The notes below the pieces were generated by a model. That model made no database searches. It saw only the letters and a program-made list of their open reading frames with translations, and was not told the origin of the DNA. A program made the translations under genes and the position numbers. This document shows, one piece after another, positions 1 to 11,400 of a DNA stretch of 64,000 bases (its first letter is position 1; every line of letters begins with the position of its first letter). The DNA is taken from contig JAUMIR010000001.1 of the NCBI GenBank assembly GCA_030847615.1, positions 366,660,687 to 366,724,686 on the forward strand, read 5' to 3'. The DNA comes from Gambelia wislizenii. Lineage: Eukaryota; Chordata; Lepidosauria; Squamata; Crotaphytidae.

Positions 1-365
1 TAGGGAGCAACCGAAGACAGGAGGTGGGCAAATGTTGCTGGAAAGCCCCCTCCTCCAGCCACCCTTCCCAAAGCCGCGATCCAGCTCCAGATCGTGGCTT
101 AGGGGAGGGGGTGGGTGGCCGAGAAGCCCCCTCCCTCCAGCCATCCTTCCACCCTCCCCGAAGCCCCCTCCCACCAGCGTCCTCCCTCCAGCCACTCACC
201 TCCTCCCCAAAGCCGCGATCCAGCTCCAGATCACAGCTTCGGGGAGGGGGTGGGTGGCTGAGAAGCCCCCTCCCTCCAGCCACCCTTCCACCCTCCCCAA
301 AGCCCCCTCTCCCTCCAGCCACTCACCCCCTCCCCAAACACCGCAATCCAGCTCCAGATCATGGG
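1..365. repeat. GC-rich tandem repeat, units about 127-139 bp
   Basis: A motif close to AAGCCGCGATCCAGCTCCAG recurs near 71, 210 and 337, with CCCCTCCCTCCAGCCAC blocks between. The array runs off the left edge of the window. It resembles 1,270-1,717. Its open frames are by-products of composition and repetition. Confidence 0.7.
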
Positions 366-387
366 GGTTTTTTTGGGGGGGACAAGG

Positions 388-459
388 TTTGTTCAGAGGG
401 TTTACCTTTGCCTTCCTCTGAGGCTGAGAGAATGTGACTTGCCCAAGGTCACCTGGACT
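388..459 (-). repeat. MIR/CORE-like SINE fragment
   Basis: Contains the stretch TTGCCTTCCTCTGAGGCTGAGAG and GACTTGCCCAAGGTCAC, shared with the fuller copies at 2,139, 33,066 and 59,886. It is cut off at 459 by a foldback MITE. Confidence 0.7.
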
Positions 460-672
460 TTATCACACTATACTGTTAATAGTGCTATCATTCCACTTTA
501 ACTGCTATGGTTTCCTCCTGTGGAATTCTGGGGTTTGTAGTTCAGTGAGGCTTAAGAGCTTTCTGGCTGACAGTTCTAGTTGTCCCTCCCTAAACTGCAA
601 ATCCCAAGATTCCACAGGAGGCAGTCATAGTAGTTAAAGTGGAATAATAGCGCTACAAGTGTAATGTGATAA
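460..672. mobile_element. Foldback (hAT-like) MITE
   Basis: The two ends are imperfect inverted repeats: TTATCACACTATAC at the left and GTAATGTGATAA at the right. The inner arms ATTCCACTTTAACTGCTATG and ACTTAAC-type complement also pair. No coding capacity. The family name is inferred from the palindromic form. Confidence 0.7.
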
Positions 673-1176
673 CCAGGAAGAGGAGAGCTACATACAATAT
701 ATTCCTTTGAGTTCATTGGAAGAAAGAAAAGATAAAAATCAATATTTTTTTCAATTGATCAACTTTTTGTCCAATTGACTAAACCCATGCCCTGCTTAAT
801 TGGTAAGCTAAAGTAATTTTTACAAAAATGTTGTTTTGAATATTATTTTTTTAACCTGAACTTTGCAAATAATGGGGCTTCCAGTTTAAAATACCATAGA
901 GTTGCCTTGGAGGATGTAGAAAATGGCTAGAGAGGACACATTTTCTAGGGATACTCTATGGTAGGTGTGCCATTTTGTCCCGTGGATAATTGAATCAGTG
1001 GATAATTGAATCAGTGGATACGGGGGTCCTACTCTCTGGCTTTTCTTCGCAAATGAAGATTCAGGGTCCTACTGTACAGCAAAAGTAACTATGATTTTTT
1101 TTATTTAGGTTTTTAACATTTGTATTATATTTAAAGTATTTAAAGTGTGAAGTTATTTATAATAATAGAAATTGTT
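673..1176. other. AT-rich intergenic DNA; short tandem duplication
   Basis: No gene seen. A 16-bp unit, TGGATAATTGAATCAG, is repeated at 983-998 and 999-1,014 with a third partial copy. Nothing else recognised. Confidence 0.5.
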
Positions 1177-1270
1177 TTAATGGTGCTGTTTTAATATTTG
1201 TATGGGATTGTTCTGATGTTTGTATGTTTGCTGCCCCGATCCTGATGGGAAAGGCGGGATACAAATAATA
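1177..1270 (+). repeat. LINE 3'-end fragment (L2-type tail)
   Basis: Ends with GGCGGGATACAAATAATAAT, the common 3' tail of L2/CR1-type vertebrate LINEs, preceded by T-rich sequence typical of their 3' UTR. Confidence 0.55.
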
Positions 1271-1720
1271 ATGCCACGATCAAGCTCCTGATCGCGGCTT
1301 CGGGGAGGGGGTGGTTACCTGGGAAGACCCCCCTCCAGCCACCCTTCTGCCCATCCCCTCCGTCTTCATTCCCTTTGCAAAGGGGACAAAGAGGGAGGGA
1401 ATGGGCAGTGGTCTAGGCAAACCAGGGTCATTTGGCCCCCTCCTCTGCCTTCAACCCCTTTGGGGAGCAACCGAAGGTGGAAGAGAGGGGTGAATGTTGT
1501 GGCTGGCTGGCTGGGAAAGCCCTGCCAGCTGATCCTATTCGCTTTCCCAACTCACGAGGAGATGATCCTGAGTTGGGAAACAAAGAGGATCAGCTGGCAA
1601 GGCTCCCCCAGCCAGCCAAATTGGGGTGGTGGTGGTCTTATATGGCGAATATATGCCAAACCCTAGATTTTTAGTTGAAAATTGGGGGGGGGTCATCTTA
1701 TATGCCCAGGCGTCTTATAC
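1271..1720. repeat. GC-rich interspersed repeat related to 1-365
   Basis: Begins with CCACGATCAAGCTCCTGATCGCGG and GGGGAGGGGGTGG and includes GGGGAGCAACCGAAGG, all matching parts of 1-365. It ends with GGTCATCTTATATGCCCAGG and GTCTTATACGGTAAT, which look like a transposon terminus. Family unknown. Confidence 0.5.
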
Positions 1721-2138
1721 GGTAATCAAATCTGTGAAAGTGAAAGCTGCAAATGTGGTAGGAGGACTGTAGAAGAGACCAACACCTTTAACAGAAACCT
1801 GATATAGCAACAGGTAAGATTCACTGGATCTGCTATGTTCAAATTAAATTGGATTTAGGCCTTTTTCTTCCTTGGTTCATAAAAGCTGAGCCTTTGGAAA
1901 ATTGGAGACTAAAGGAGAAATAGAGTAATTTTGGCCTTTCAGATATTGTTGGGATACAGTTGGCCATTTTGCATCACAACACACAGTGTTGCCTTTGTTT
2001 ATAATCCAACCTCTGGAGATGTACACCTATCCCACTCCTGGATTACGTTTTTTTCTTCAACTGTCATAAGTTTTAAGTATAACATATTCCTGTTTCTGTA
2101 CTTTCAGAAACAAGTCACTTTCACAATGTTAAGACCAG
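1721..2138. other. Intergenic DNA, nothing recognised
   Basis: AT-rich sequence between two repeats with no credible gene, exon or repeat that I can name. Confidence 0.4.
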
Positions 2139-2372
2139 CAAAATTGTGTGCCTTCAAGTTACTTCCAAATTATGGTGGCACTAAGGTAAACCTATCAATG
2201 TTTTATTGGTAAGATTTGTTCAGAGGGGTCTGCCTTTGCCTTCCTCTGAAGCTGAAAGAGTGCTTGACTTCCCAAATGTCATCCAATGGGTTTCCATGGC
2301 TGAGCAGGGATTTGAACCTCATCTCGAGAGTTGTAGTCCAACGCTGAAACCACTACACCATACTGGCTCTCA
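2139..2372 (-). repeat. MIR/CORE-like tRNA-derived SINE, near full length
   Basis: From TTGTGTGCCTTCAAGTTACTTCC to AAACCACTACACCATACTGG. Read on the minus strand it has a tRNA-like head (A/B-box region with GGTTTCAGCG, GGTTCAAATCC) followed by a MIR-like core. The same family recurs at 388, 3,586, 27,991, 33,066, 59,886 and 61,735. Confidence 0.8.
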
Positions 2373-3585
2373 ACAAAATTATGTCTACAGTATATTCACA
2401 CCTGTGATTTAAAACTGTTGTGAATAAAAATCTACCTTTGTGTAGGTTTTGTTAAGGTTATCATTTAAAAAAAAATCAATTAACAAGTGGCGGCAAATAC
2501 TAATAAATCAGTGAGTGCTGTTCCTTATAGTTACAGTGGCACATTCACACACAGGAGACAATAACAGGTTTGTAGAAACTGCAAAGGAAGAAAAGCAGGG
2601 AAGAGGAGCAGTGAAAAAGAATCCCAAATCAGACCAATCAGGATTGAACCAGCTGACAGGTTGCAGTGGAGTGGTGGGAATAAAAGAACATGACTGTCCT
2701 TGGAAAAGTAGCTTGCAACCCTGAGGAGACTACACAGTGCCCTTTTTCCTAAAAGCATGTGATGTTCATCATGACCCTTTTAGGAAGGCTGATAGAGTAT
2801 TAGTAGTGATAGTTTTATCACGGCTATGGGAATCTTCTATTGGCTGGTTAAAGAAGCTGAAATTTTATGGAAGCTGTTCTTAGAATTGCTAAAGTGGTGG
2901 TGGACATTACAGGACAAGAAGAAATCCCAAGTTGGCAATTTAGTAGAAACAGGAATCCTATCAGAAAATGTTACTGTCCCTATTGAGGAGCTTACTGCTT
3001 TTCTGAACAAATACACTATTGTTAGCAAGATCTGCATTATAAACTCATGACAATGCAATAAAGACTTGCCTATTTTATTCAGGAAGGCTGTTTAGCACAG
3101 AAGACATGAATGCTATTTCCTTTAATGACTGTTAGACTACTTAATAGATGTAGCACCCGGCTTATTGGATATACTGTACAGTAGTTCAGTAGCTATTCTT
3201 AGCTGGAGAATCATTCGTATGTCAAAAATACCCTAGAAATTCCAAAAGTGCAGTAAACTTAAGAGACACTTTTCATATGCCTTAACAATTGTCATGACTT
3301 CCAACTGGCCTGGCAAAAACAGGAAATATTCCATATATACTCAAACCCAGAGTTTGCAATTACAATACAAGCAAAATAGATTGTAGCCTTATATCTGAGT
3401 AAATAGGATATCATTTATTGATAGTCATCCAAATATATCAACACGAGTATGTGTCATTGGCAAGGATAGCCTAAAAGCCACACTTTCACAGATGAAAAAC
3501 TTTGCTTTTGTGTGACACTTCCCATATCAATATTGTTTCCTGCTCCTCAATAAAAGCGAGTTTACGTGTGTGATAGGCTCACACC
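2373..3585. other. Intergenic DNA, nothing recognised
   Basis: AT-rich, with poor CpG content. Short open frames at 2,515-2,758 and 2,826-3,058 show no family motifs and overlap on both strands; I treat them as chance. Confidence 0.4.
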
Positions 3586-3632
3586 TTAGGGTTGCTGTAA
3601 GGTTTAAACAACTTGAAGGCACACAACCAAGG
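3586..3632 (+). repeat. SINE 3' fragment
   Basis: Short piece with AACTTGAAGGCACACAACC, the 3' end of the MIR/CORE-like SINE in + orientation. Confidence 0.5.
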
Positions 3633-3639
3633 TGTATGT

Positions 3640-4840
3640 TATTTGTGTCCTCTGCAATAGTTTGCAAAACATAGGTGTTACACTAACCACAGCAATTTCT
3701 TTTTAATTTTTAAAAAAGTTTAATAGAATATTTGATCTCGCATCAGCTTTCACTGGAGTTTTTATAAAACAGGGGCACTTCAAACCTTCAAAATTATTTA
3801 CAATCTTGCTTTGGTAATGTTTAAAAATAAAATAGTACAAATATTCTTTTCCAAGTGCTCCTGAGAATTTTACTTGAAGGATAGTGGAATACATTCCTTC
3901 AACAAATAAAATCTGCACACAAGAAGTGAGGACAATCAAATCACATAGTGAATGATACACTTAAGGAAGTAATCATGAGCAGTCAAGAACAAAAATATAC
4001 GCAAAACGATGTTTTGTTTTTAAGAACTGGCCTGACAGAATGACGAAACTGCTGTTAAGTGTGTAAGACGTGGACTCGATCGTCCATGATGCTCGAAAGT
4101 CGAGCTTGAAGATACTAAATCTCTCTCTCTCTGCCGGCTACGGGTGAGCAGAAAATCATGTGCGCCGCCTTAACGTCTGACTATCGAAGAGCACGAAGTA
4201 CCAAACCAGTTCATACACCGTAACGTGCGCTTGGATTTAAAAAAAAAACCACCTAGAAAACAAGGAAATTTCTTTACATTGATCTGTAACCGGAAAATAT
4301 GTACGCACTCAAGAGCATTGTAACTGGAAAAGGTCGATGTAAATTAATCCAAACGATTTCCAGTTGGCTCGAAAAGGCAGGTGCCGAATGACTTCGCCCA
4401 AGGCACCCCTAGAAAACGGTCGACTAAACCAGCTTAAAGACGAAGCTTTTGCATACGGAGCATGGCAACCGCTCCAGGCGAATACACAACCGACTAACAT
4501 CAGCTCGGCCATGTAACATGCGGTGGGGAGGCAAAGGGCAGACTGGCATTAAACAGCTTAACTATAATAATTAAAATAATTTTCCTACAGGAAGGGTCTC
4601 TTTTCATAGCCCCCCTCCCATTTTCCACCCCCAATGGGGAAAGTCTGGATCCGAGTCCCAAGTCGAATGAGTCCCAAGGTAAATAAAGCCAGTCATTCCT
4701 TTTCTTCCCCCACCCCAAACAAACGCCCCCTAACCCTGTGGCTTCCTTTTAAAGCCACAAACCCCAACGGTGGTCCCGAAGGTAAGGTGAAGCCCCCCCT
4801 CCACGGCCGCATCTTTTCGCCTTTGCGGGGGGGAAAATAG
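3640..4840 (-). other. CpG-containing upstream flank; possible divergent non-coding transcript
   Basis: Between the SINE fragment near 3,600 and the promoter, CpG dinucleotides are much more common (about 4,010-4,500) than in the AT-rich DNA further upstream, and no repeat family is recognised. The minus-strand frames (for example 4,309-4,512) are short and show no known domain. A divergent minus-strand lncRNA from the CpG island would fit; I see no coding evidence. A small perfect hairpin (GCTCGA-AAG-TCGAGC) lies at 4,092-4,106. Confidence 0.3.
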
Positions 4841-4983
4841 GGAGAAAATGGCGCCCATCCCTTTCTCCTTCACTGACACACGACTCCCTCACCTAACTAG
4901 AAACAAAATGGCGCGCACAGAGGCCCCGGACTCAGCATAGACAAGAGACGATGTTGCGCGGAGGCGGGCTCACGGACCAACAA

Positions 4984-5061
4984 CCAATAAAGATTGAGAT
5001 GTGGACCTGAGCCACCCAATAGTAGCCGTGGGCGGTATTTCGAGCCGTTTAGCTGTCCAAT
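4984..5061 (+). promoter_or_regulatory. Three CCAAT boxes (NF-Y type)
   Basis: CCAAT at 4,984-4,988, 5,016-5,020 and 5,057-5,061, all in the same orientation with start spacings of 32 and 41 bp. Regularly spaced multiple CCAAT boxes are typical of NF-Y-dependent TATA-less promoters. Binding is inferred. Confidence 0.6.
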
Positions 5062-5159
5062 AGAGCCGTATGCAGGTGCTGGTTGCAGGGCCCGACCGCA
5101 CAGTTCTGGGCGGTCCTGGGCTAGGCGGGCGGGCGCTGAGGCGGCCGTTTCCTGTCCTG

Positions 5160-5172
5160 GTGCATGGTGGTC
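5160..5172 (-). promoter_or_regulatory. Candidate ZNF143/Staf-binding core in its own promoter
   Basis: On the minus strand the sequence reads ACCACCATGCA, one mismatch from the CCCANMATGC core of the Staf-binding site. ZNF143 autoregulation is reported in mammals. A single imperfect core could be chance. Confidence 0.3.
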
Positions 5173-5720
5173 GGACGGAGGAATTGTTGGAAAATTTCTC
5201 GGCGAGGTTCGTATATAAATGTGTTTTTACCCAGTGTGCCTTATTCTAACCGCCGCCATCTCCGGCTGGGACGCCTCACTCTTGGGCTGGGCCTGGCCTA
5301 GTCCCTCTGCGGGGCTGTTATTAAATGGAGGGGAAAGTGAGAGGGAAAGAGGGAGCCGCGCTTCGTACCGAGGCGCACATTAATAAAAAGCCGAGGCGTC
5401 GCCGCCACCTCCCGGCCCGCGCCGCCTCCCTCCCCTCCCCTCCCCTCCGCGCCTCCTCTCGGCCTCGGCGCTTCCCGCTCTTTTCCCCCTTGCGGTGCGC
5501 GGAGACCCCCGGGAGGGGAGCGTGTGGTCGCCTGGAATAGTAAACGACCCGCTCAGGATGGTGGAGGCTTCGGCCCGTGTGGACGAAGGCAGCTCTCCTC
5601 TTTTTAGCGGCTGCGTCACAGGGTCCCCCCTCTTTCTGTTCTGCACCGGAGCCGGGCTTACTCGTGAGAAACCCCTCTTCTCGCCCCGGCTCCGAAACTA
5701 GTGCTGTCGTTGGGACTGAC

Positions 5721-6335
5721 ATGCAAAACGCGCACCCGTTCTGGGCCCGACGGTGCATTCACACGTACACGCAGAGCACCAGCACTTGGGTAGATCTTGG
5801 CCACTTCCCAGTTGGGTAGATCTTGGCCACTTTTCCAGGTTTAAAAGCCACAAGTTAGGGCAAATGTTGATCATTTCATCTGCTTGCCAACAAATAAAAA
5901 AAGCCTACCAGTCAGGTGACTGATTCATACATTATTTTATTGCCAAATTTAGGAAGAATCTTTTCGAAGAAAATAGGAAGAGTTTCTTTGTTGCGTGTGG
6001 TACATTTATGTATTGCATGAATACCCAGCCCTGTGGTGTTTTAGGGCACTATCTCTGAAGGGGTATTGATCTTGTGTATGTGTAGCAGAATGCCTCTTCT
6101 CATGTGCTTCCAACAGCCTGTACTTTTTTTGTTACCAGTTTTCTGTTGCTGCTCTTTGTTTTGCGAAAAGGCAACCCAAGAAGCTGAATTCTCCTACAGG
6201 TTAGGCCTGGTGACATCAAAAGTGAAGAATGCCAGTGTTTAGATGGTGGGGAATAACGCATGAGGTACTGCAAGAAGTCAAGACCTCATCAGCTTTAGTA
6301 ATGGAATAATAAGTCACAGTGTGAACACATGTCAT
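5721..6335. other. Start of ZNF143 intron 1, nothing recognised
   Basis: The sequence changes from CpG-rich to AT-rich. A 19-bp direct repeat, GTTGGGTAGATCTTGGCCAC in its second copy, is found at about 5,786-5,831 (first copy slightly different). No exon or repeat family is recognised. Confidence 0.4.
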
Positions 6336-6553
6336 AGGCTGCGTCTGCACTACAGAAATAATTCAGTTTGATACTGCTTTAACTGCCATAGATCAATGCT
6401 ATGGAATTTGGGATTTGTAGTTTTGAGATATTTTTGCCTTCTCTGTTGGAGAGCTCTGGTACCCCAACTACAAATCCCAGCATTCCATAGCATTGAGCCA
6501 TGGCAGTTAAAGCAGTGTCAAACAGCATTATTCCTGCTGTGCAGATGCAGCTG
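6336..6553. mobile_element. Foldback MITE (hAT-like)
   Basis: Left end GGCTGCGTCTGCACTACAG and right end CTGTGCAGATGCAGC pair; inner arms GCTTTAACTGCCAT and ATGGCAGTTAAAGC are perfect complements, as are ATGCTATGGAAT and ATTCCATAGCAT. Non-coding. It sits early in intron 1. Confidence 0.8.
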
Positions 6554-8175
6554 TAGAAGCTTTCATAGGTCCAATAGGATTTTCTTGGTTCTTTGTACAT
6601 TACATTATATTGCTGCTGTCCAATAAAGATGTGTAAGTCAGGTTGTTGGCAAGCATATCCCTAGTAACTTCATGAGATTGCAACCTTAGGTGCTCACAGA
6701 TTTAATTGTTTCAGTGGGCATTGAAGTCTCTTGTACTGTACTGTATGTGATCATATAAACACAGCAGATGGGACTTGCTTTAAAAGAGTCTGCTAATAAC
6801 ATGATAAAATAGGAATTTTCCCAGAAAAAAATTAAATTTTAACCCAAAATGAAAGTTAATTTCAAATATAGAAATAAAGAAGTAATATTATGGTAATTTG
6901 GTAACATTATTACTTCATTACTTTCTACATTTTAATGATAATTTCTTAATTTGTAAGGAGTTCTGGGTAACATACCACTTTTAAAATTTTAAAATAATTC
7001 ATTTCATGTACTGTAATAGCAGCATACCAGTAGTTTAGTTCTTGTACAACAAATTATATTCTAGAGGTGGGCAGTTGTAAACCTATCTCATCATTGGCTA
7101 TGGTGGCTAGGGCTGATGGGAGTTTCAGTCCAGTAACATGTGGAGGCTGCAAGTTGCCCATCCCTAGGCCAGATGTATATTTAAAAGCATAGAGCTAGAT
7201 ACAAGACCCATTTCTATGCTTTTTGCATTGTTTTTGTGATGTATTTTACTAGTTTTAAATGTTTCTAAATGTATTGCTGCAAACCTAGGCATGTGCTTTA
7301 AAAAAAATTATTTGGAGTTAAAATTCTTGGTACTGTCTGTATTAGATGATAACACAGAAGAAGGGCAAATTAAAATAGAACCAGTATTGAAATGTGCTAA
7401 TAACAAAAAGCCTTTGAAAATGTTTCAGCAGCCACTTAAAGGAAAAGATCTCTGATTGAATTGTGTTGGGAAGCTTAGGAGCACTTAACTGAAAGTAAGT
7501 CTAAGTGAAATCAAGAGGACTTGGATTTCAGTCCTAAAGACATTAGGGATTAATTTCTATTGAACCAATGGAATTTGTGAGTTAACATACATAGGACCAT
7601 AGTATTCTAGTATTTATGGCTCGAATCATATTGTTAGAACAGTGGGACATGGTACTAAGTAAGTGTGAGTTCGTACTTGCTTCATGTGAGAAATTTTTTC
7701 AATTACTTTGATTTACAGTACTCATAATTAACATTGTACTGTATTCATATGCAAAAGAACACGTATTTGGATCAAGATTTAAGCACATGTAACAAGGCTG
7801 GAAAAACAGACTTTTCTGTTCCCTCCACCCAATGGTGATCTCTACAGTTCCTTCCTGTCTGATTATTTGTGGAATTAGTAATTTCACCAATGGCTTATTG
7901 AGGGACCCTGTTAAATTGGGTAAATTGTTTAGAGGGGGAGCTCTCTTAAAATCAGGAAGAGACACCTTGAAGTTGCATAAATCTGGATCCAATATATTCT
8001 AGTTAATTTCTTGTTTTGACTATTTCTTATAAAAGTGTTTTTCTTAACGCTCCTGAAAGTTTAAAATAAGCACTTTATATTTTCAATAAATACACGATAA
8101 TTACTTCAACCAGTTCACTTTGTATGTATTGTCTGTATGTGATAACCATATGTGAACCACATGCTTACTTATATA
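6554..8175. other. Intron 1 segment; one weak foldback
   Basis: AT-rich. Positions about 7,065-7,170 hold GAGGTGGGCAGTTGTAAACC and GCAAGTTGCCCATCCC with GGGCTGATGGGAGTTTCAGTCC between them, a pattern shared with the foldback elements at 10,693 and 33,928. The rest is unrecognised. Confidence 0.45.
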
Positions 8176-8409
8176 CAGTCAGCCCTCTGTAGTCACATAT
8201 TTGGCATCCACAGATTCCACCATCCATGGCTTGAAAATATTGCCACCCCAAAACAATTTCAAAAAGCAAACCTTGATTTTGCCATTTTATATAAGAGACA
8301 CCATTTTACTATGCCATTGTATTCAATGGGACTTGACCATCCATTGGTTTGGGTATCCATTGGGGGGGGGGGCTGGAACCAAACCCCAGTGGATATCAAG
8401 GGCTCACTG
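8176..8409. mobile_element. TA-flanked MITE, Tc1/mariner (Tigger-like) type
   Basis: Starts CAGTCAGCCCTCTGT and ends AAGGGCTCACTG, so the terminal 11 bp pair with few differences; both sides carry TA. Contains the familiar ATCCACAGATT and CATGGCTTGAAAATATT blocks. 234 bp, non-coding. Same terminal family as 18,110, 25,636, 36,500 and 42,728. Confidence 0.75.
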
Positions 8410-11400
8410 TATTTCTTAATAGATTCAATTCAAGGGTATACTGAGATACAGCATCAAGTGATGCCTTACTGCTACAGGCACAATCCTGAAAAGGCCCTGC
8501 ACCTCAGATGTCTTCTTTCTTCTGACTTATTCAGCCTCCCTGCTGTGTGTTCTTGATTTGTGTCAAATCATTATTTTACCACTCAGACACTGAGGCAAAT
8601 GGTTCCTTGAAACAAGATCAGATGGCAGGGAATAGCCATGCATGAGGGAGTGCAAGAATTCAAGACCTGTGCAACAATTAGCCATAGTCTGAATATAGCC
8701 ATAGGACATTTGATCATTGATACAAACATGGTTACAATGTTATTGCTTTTTAGATGTAAAGTTTAAATTATTCAGATTTGTTAATGCAATACTGTAGTTA
8801 CATTTGTAAAGAGTCTCATTTTGCTCTGTTTCACACCCATATTGGCAATTTCATTTAAATAAACTGCTATTTTTTTCATTTTTGCAAAGATAAAAGCTAT
8901 GTTTTTATGTTCAGAATCCAATTACTTCAGCCAACAAAAGCAGTATATAACAAAAAAAACTATTTATACCTTATGTGAGTTTTTGCTAAAGTCAATCTTT
9001 CCTAGCTTTTGTATTTAAAAAAATACAAATTTGCATAGAGAGTTTTAAGAGTTTGATGTTGAAAGATTTAGAAACCTACAAAAAAATTCAAAAATCCATT
9101 GTCTTCATGCATCTGCATTTCCAAAGCTAAATTGTGTTGAGTCTGGATTTTCACATGTGCGATTAATTCCATTATAATTCCATAATAAGGTCAGCAAAAT
9201 AATGACTCACCCTGCTAGCTGTAGCTAAGCTTCACTTGTATTTTCATAAATAGACTGACTTATTAAATATGTCATTATAATTATGAGAAATAGGGTAGCT
9301 CCTCTTTTGAATCATGCTCTCCAGTGTTGTTCTTAGTACTGAGTTGCTTGTCCATGCTAGGAATAAGGCATAACATCTGCAATACTTTTTTTTTTCAAAA
9401 AGGCACAAACGTCTGTGCTTACTGAAACTGTTGTTGGAGTTCCACTGATGAACTGAAAATTCAGATTAGTTTACTACTTTGTCAACAAAATAATTTTTTC
9501 ACAGTTCTTGTTAGTTTTCCCTCAGATATCAGAGTTTTGACATCTATAATCTCTAACAAATAAATACTCCATTTTAAAAACTCTCATCTCACAATTATAT
9601 GTAGAACATATAGATAATCTGATTATATTAGGTTGGGTCAAAACTTTTTCTTGCACATGGAGAAGGTCACCACCTTCTGTTCATGGAAAGGGCTGACATT
9701 CAGCATATGGCCTCCCTGGAGTGGAGACGTTAAATTAATGGTTTCCTCATTTTTCTAGGGCGAAAAAATTAAATGTCTGGAAAAATTTAAAAATGCAACA
9801 TTAGCAGCTTTTACAGTTTGAAAGTCACTTTGTTACTTTAGGAACATTATTTGAATAAAACTTTTCTTGGCATAAAAGTATCATGTTCAGAATATAATTA
9901 CAAATTTAATTTATGTTTTACAAATGGAGCTACAGGGTTTTAAATGGTAAGAAAACATAATTTTTTTCTTTGAAAGGAACCTCTTTGCTTTTGCCAGTTT
10001 GTGAGGAGTATGCAAAAAATTTAAAAGAAGACTCCATAACATCAAGAAAACAAATTTTTTTGCATTCTGTTGTCCTTCATAGTGCCAAGCAGATACAAAG
10101 CCTCATTCCCATGAAAAGAACAGAGAAAAGGAAACTACAAGCAAATGCAATTATATGAAATACAGTACTGTATAGTCTCACACAAAAGTCTACCTGCTAT
10201 ATACACGCTTTAGAAATCATGTGGTCTGACTATATACATGACTGTTAAAATAGTTTATTAATCATTCTAAAATAAATTATTCAATCTGTTTTGTTCCATG
10301 GGTGGGTGATTGGGGGGGGGGAGAAGGCTTTAGGGGAATCCCTCCTTCCCCTGAGCCATCACACTTTACTCTGGAGGAAAGTGGGGGCAGGGTCTTATTT
10401 TGATTATTCCTTTCCGTCATGTCCAATGCTGTTCTGAAGGACCCTTTGGATCAATTATCAGGGGCACAGTGAGCAGGAGGAATCTGTGGAAATCACCATT
10501 GCTCTAATGTATAGGACTACCTCATGAGTAGAATTAGAACTTGGATTCAACCCACTATCATGCCAGTAAATATTTGTTGTTCTAGTCATTAGATTGCTTA
10601 TGTTGGAAATAACGGCAAAAGACTATTGCCTTCATGCTTGCTGGAGGTGGGGGATTCCAGAAGCATCAGTTTTGCTTCTGATAATGCTTTGCTACAGGAG
10701 TGGGGGACATTTTGCTCCCCCCCCCAGATGCTTTGAAGTCACCTTCCAGAAGCTCCAGCCAGCATTGCCAGTGGTAAGAGGTTATGGGAGTTGTGGTCCA
10801 AAGCACCTGGAGGGCCAATATTTCCCTATTCTTGCTTTTCCAGATAGACCTTTAGTCTCATCGTGCAGGAGTAGCGTGTCCTTAAATCTGACTTGTGAAA
10901 TTTTAAGTATAAAATCTTCTCTTCAAATATACACTGCTTTTTTAGATGAAATTTGATTTTAATAAGTTTCATTTAAGAACACAGTTGATCCAGTATTAAA
11001 TCTATCCAGTCCAATCTTATGCAGAATAGTGCATCTACCATAATCTTGATTTCAGTGATCCTAGCTACATCTAAATAAATAAGATTAATTAGACTGAGAG
11101 CTAAATCTTTAAGTCATCTAGTAGTGTGGTAACTGTTGTATACAGTAGAACTGATTTCTGAACACATGTGCATGGGAACACATTGTATTTTCCATAAAAT
11201 AAACAACTAGTTCTGTAAAGAAAAGGCATAGGGCAAAATTTACTTTGTGTGGTCAAGCATTATATATATGGCGGAGCAAGTCAGATGCTATATATTAATA
11301 TATTCCACCCTTTGCATGACCCCAGGATATCCTGTTCTAAGATACTATACATGAGCCCACCTAATATAATGGAGGATTAAAACCAAAACAATAAAAGGTA

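Larger units (their letters stand above)
4840..5720 (+). promoter_or_regulatory. ZNF143: CpG-island promoter of ZNF143
   Basis: The one long CpG-dense, GC-rich block that does not look like a repeat. It contains two AAAATGGCG motifs (4,847-4,855 and 4,906-4,914, YY1-like), three CCAAT boxes (4,984, 5,016, 5,057), and GC boxes around 5,110-5,140. It is the only plausible start for the non-coding first exon required by the acceptor at 17,972. Candidate exon-1 donors are GAAA/GTGAGA with GT at 5,337 and GGCGAG/GTTCGT with GT near 5,211; I cannot choose between them. As with other CpG islands, divergent transcription is possible. Confidence 0.75.

Noticed and set aside
24..437. Overlapping Pro/Ser-rich open frames at the left edge
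   Set aside because: They come from C-rich tandem repeats; no homology or domain is visible.
4092..4106. Perfect short hairpin considered as a terminator or small RNA
   Set aside because: A 6-bp stem is too short for a confident call and no snoRNA or snRNA boxes are arranged around it.
1..4800. 3' end of IPO7 expected upstream by vertebrate synteny
   Set aside because: No importin-7 coding sequence or obvious 3' UTR could be recognised; the gene probably ends before the window.
5321..5758. Minus- and plus-strand open frames in the CpG island
   Set aside because: High GC content lowers stop frequency; residues are Arg/Ala/Pro/Gly-rich with no known motif, and the region is better explained as promoter and first exon.
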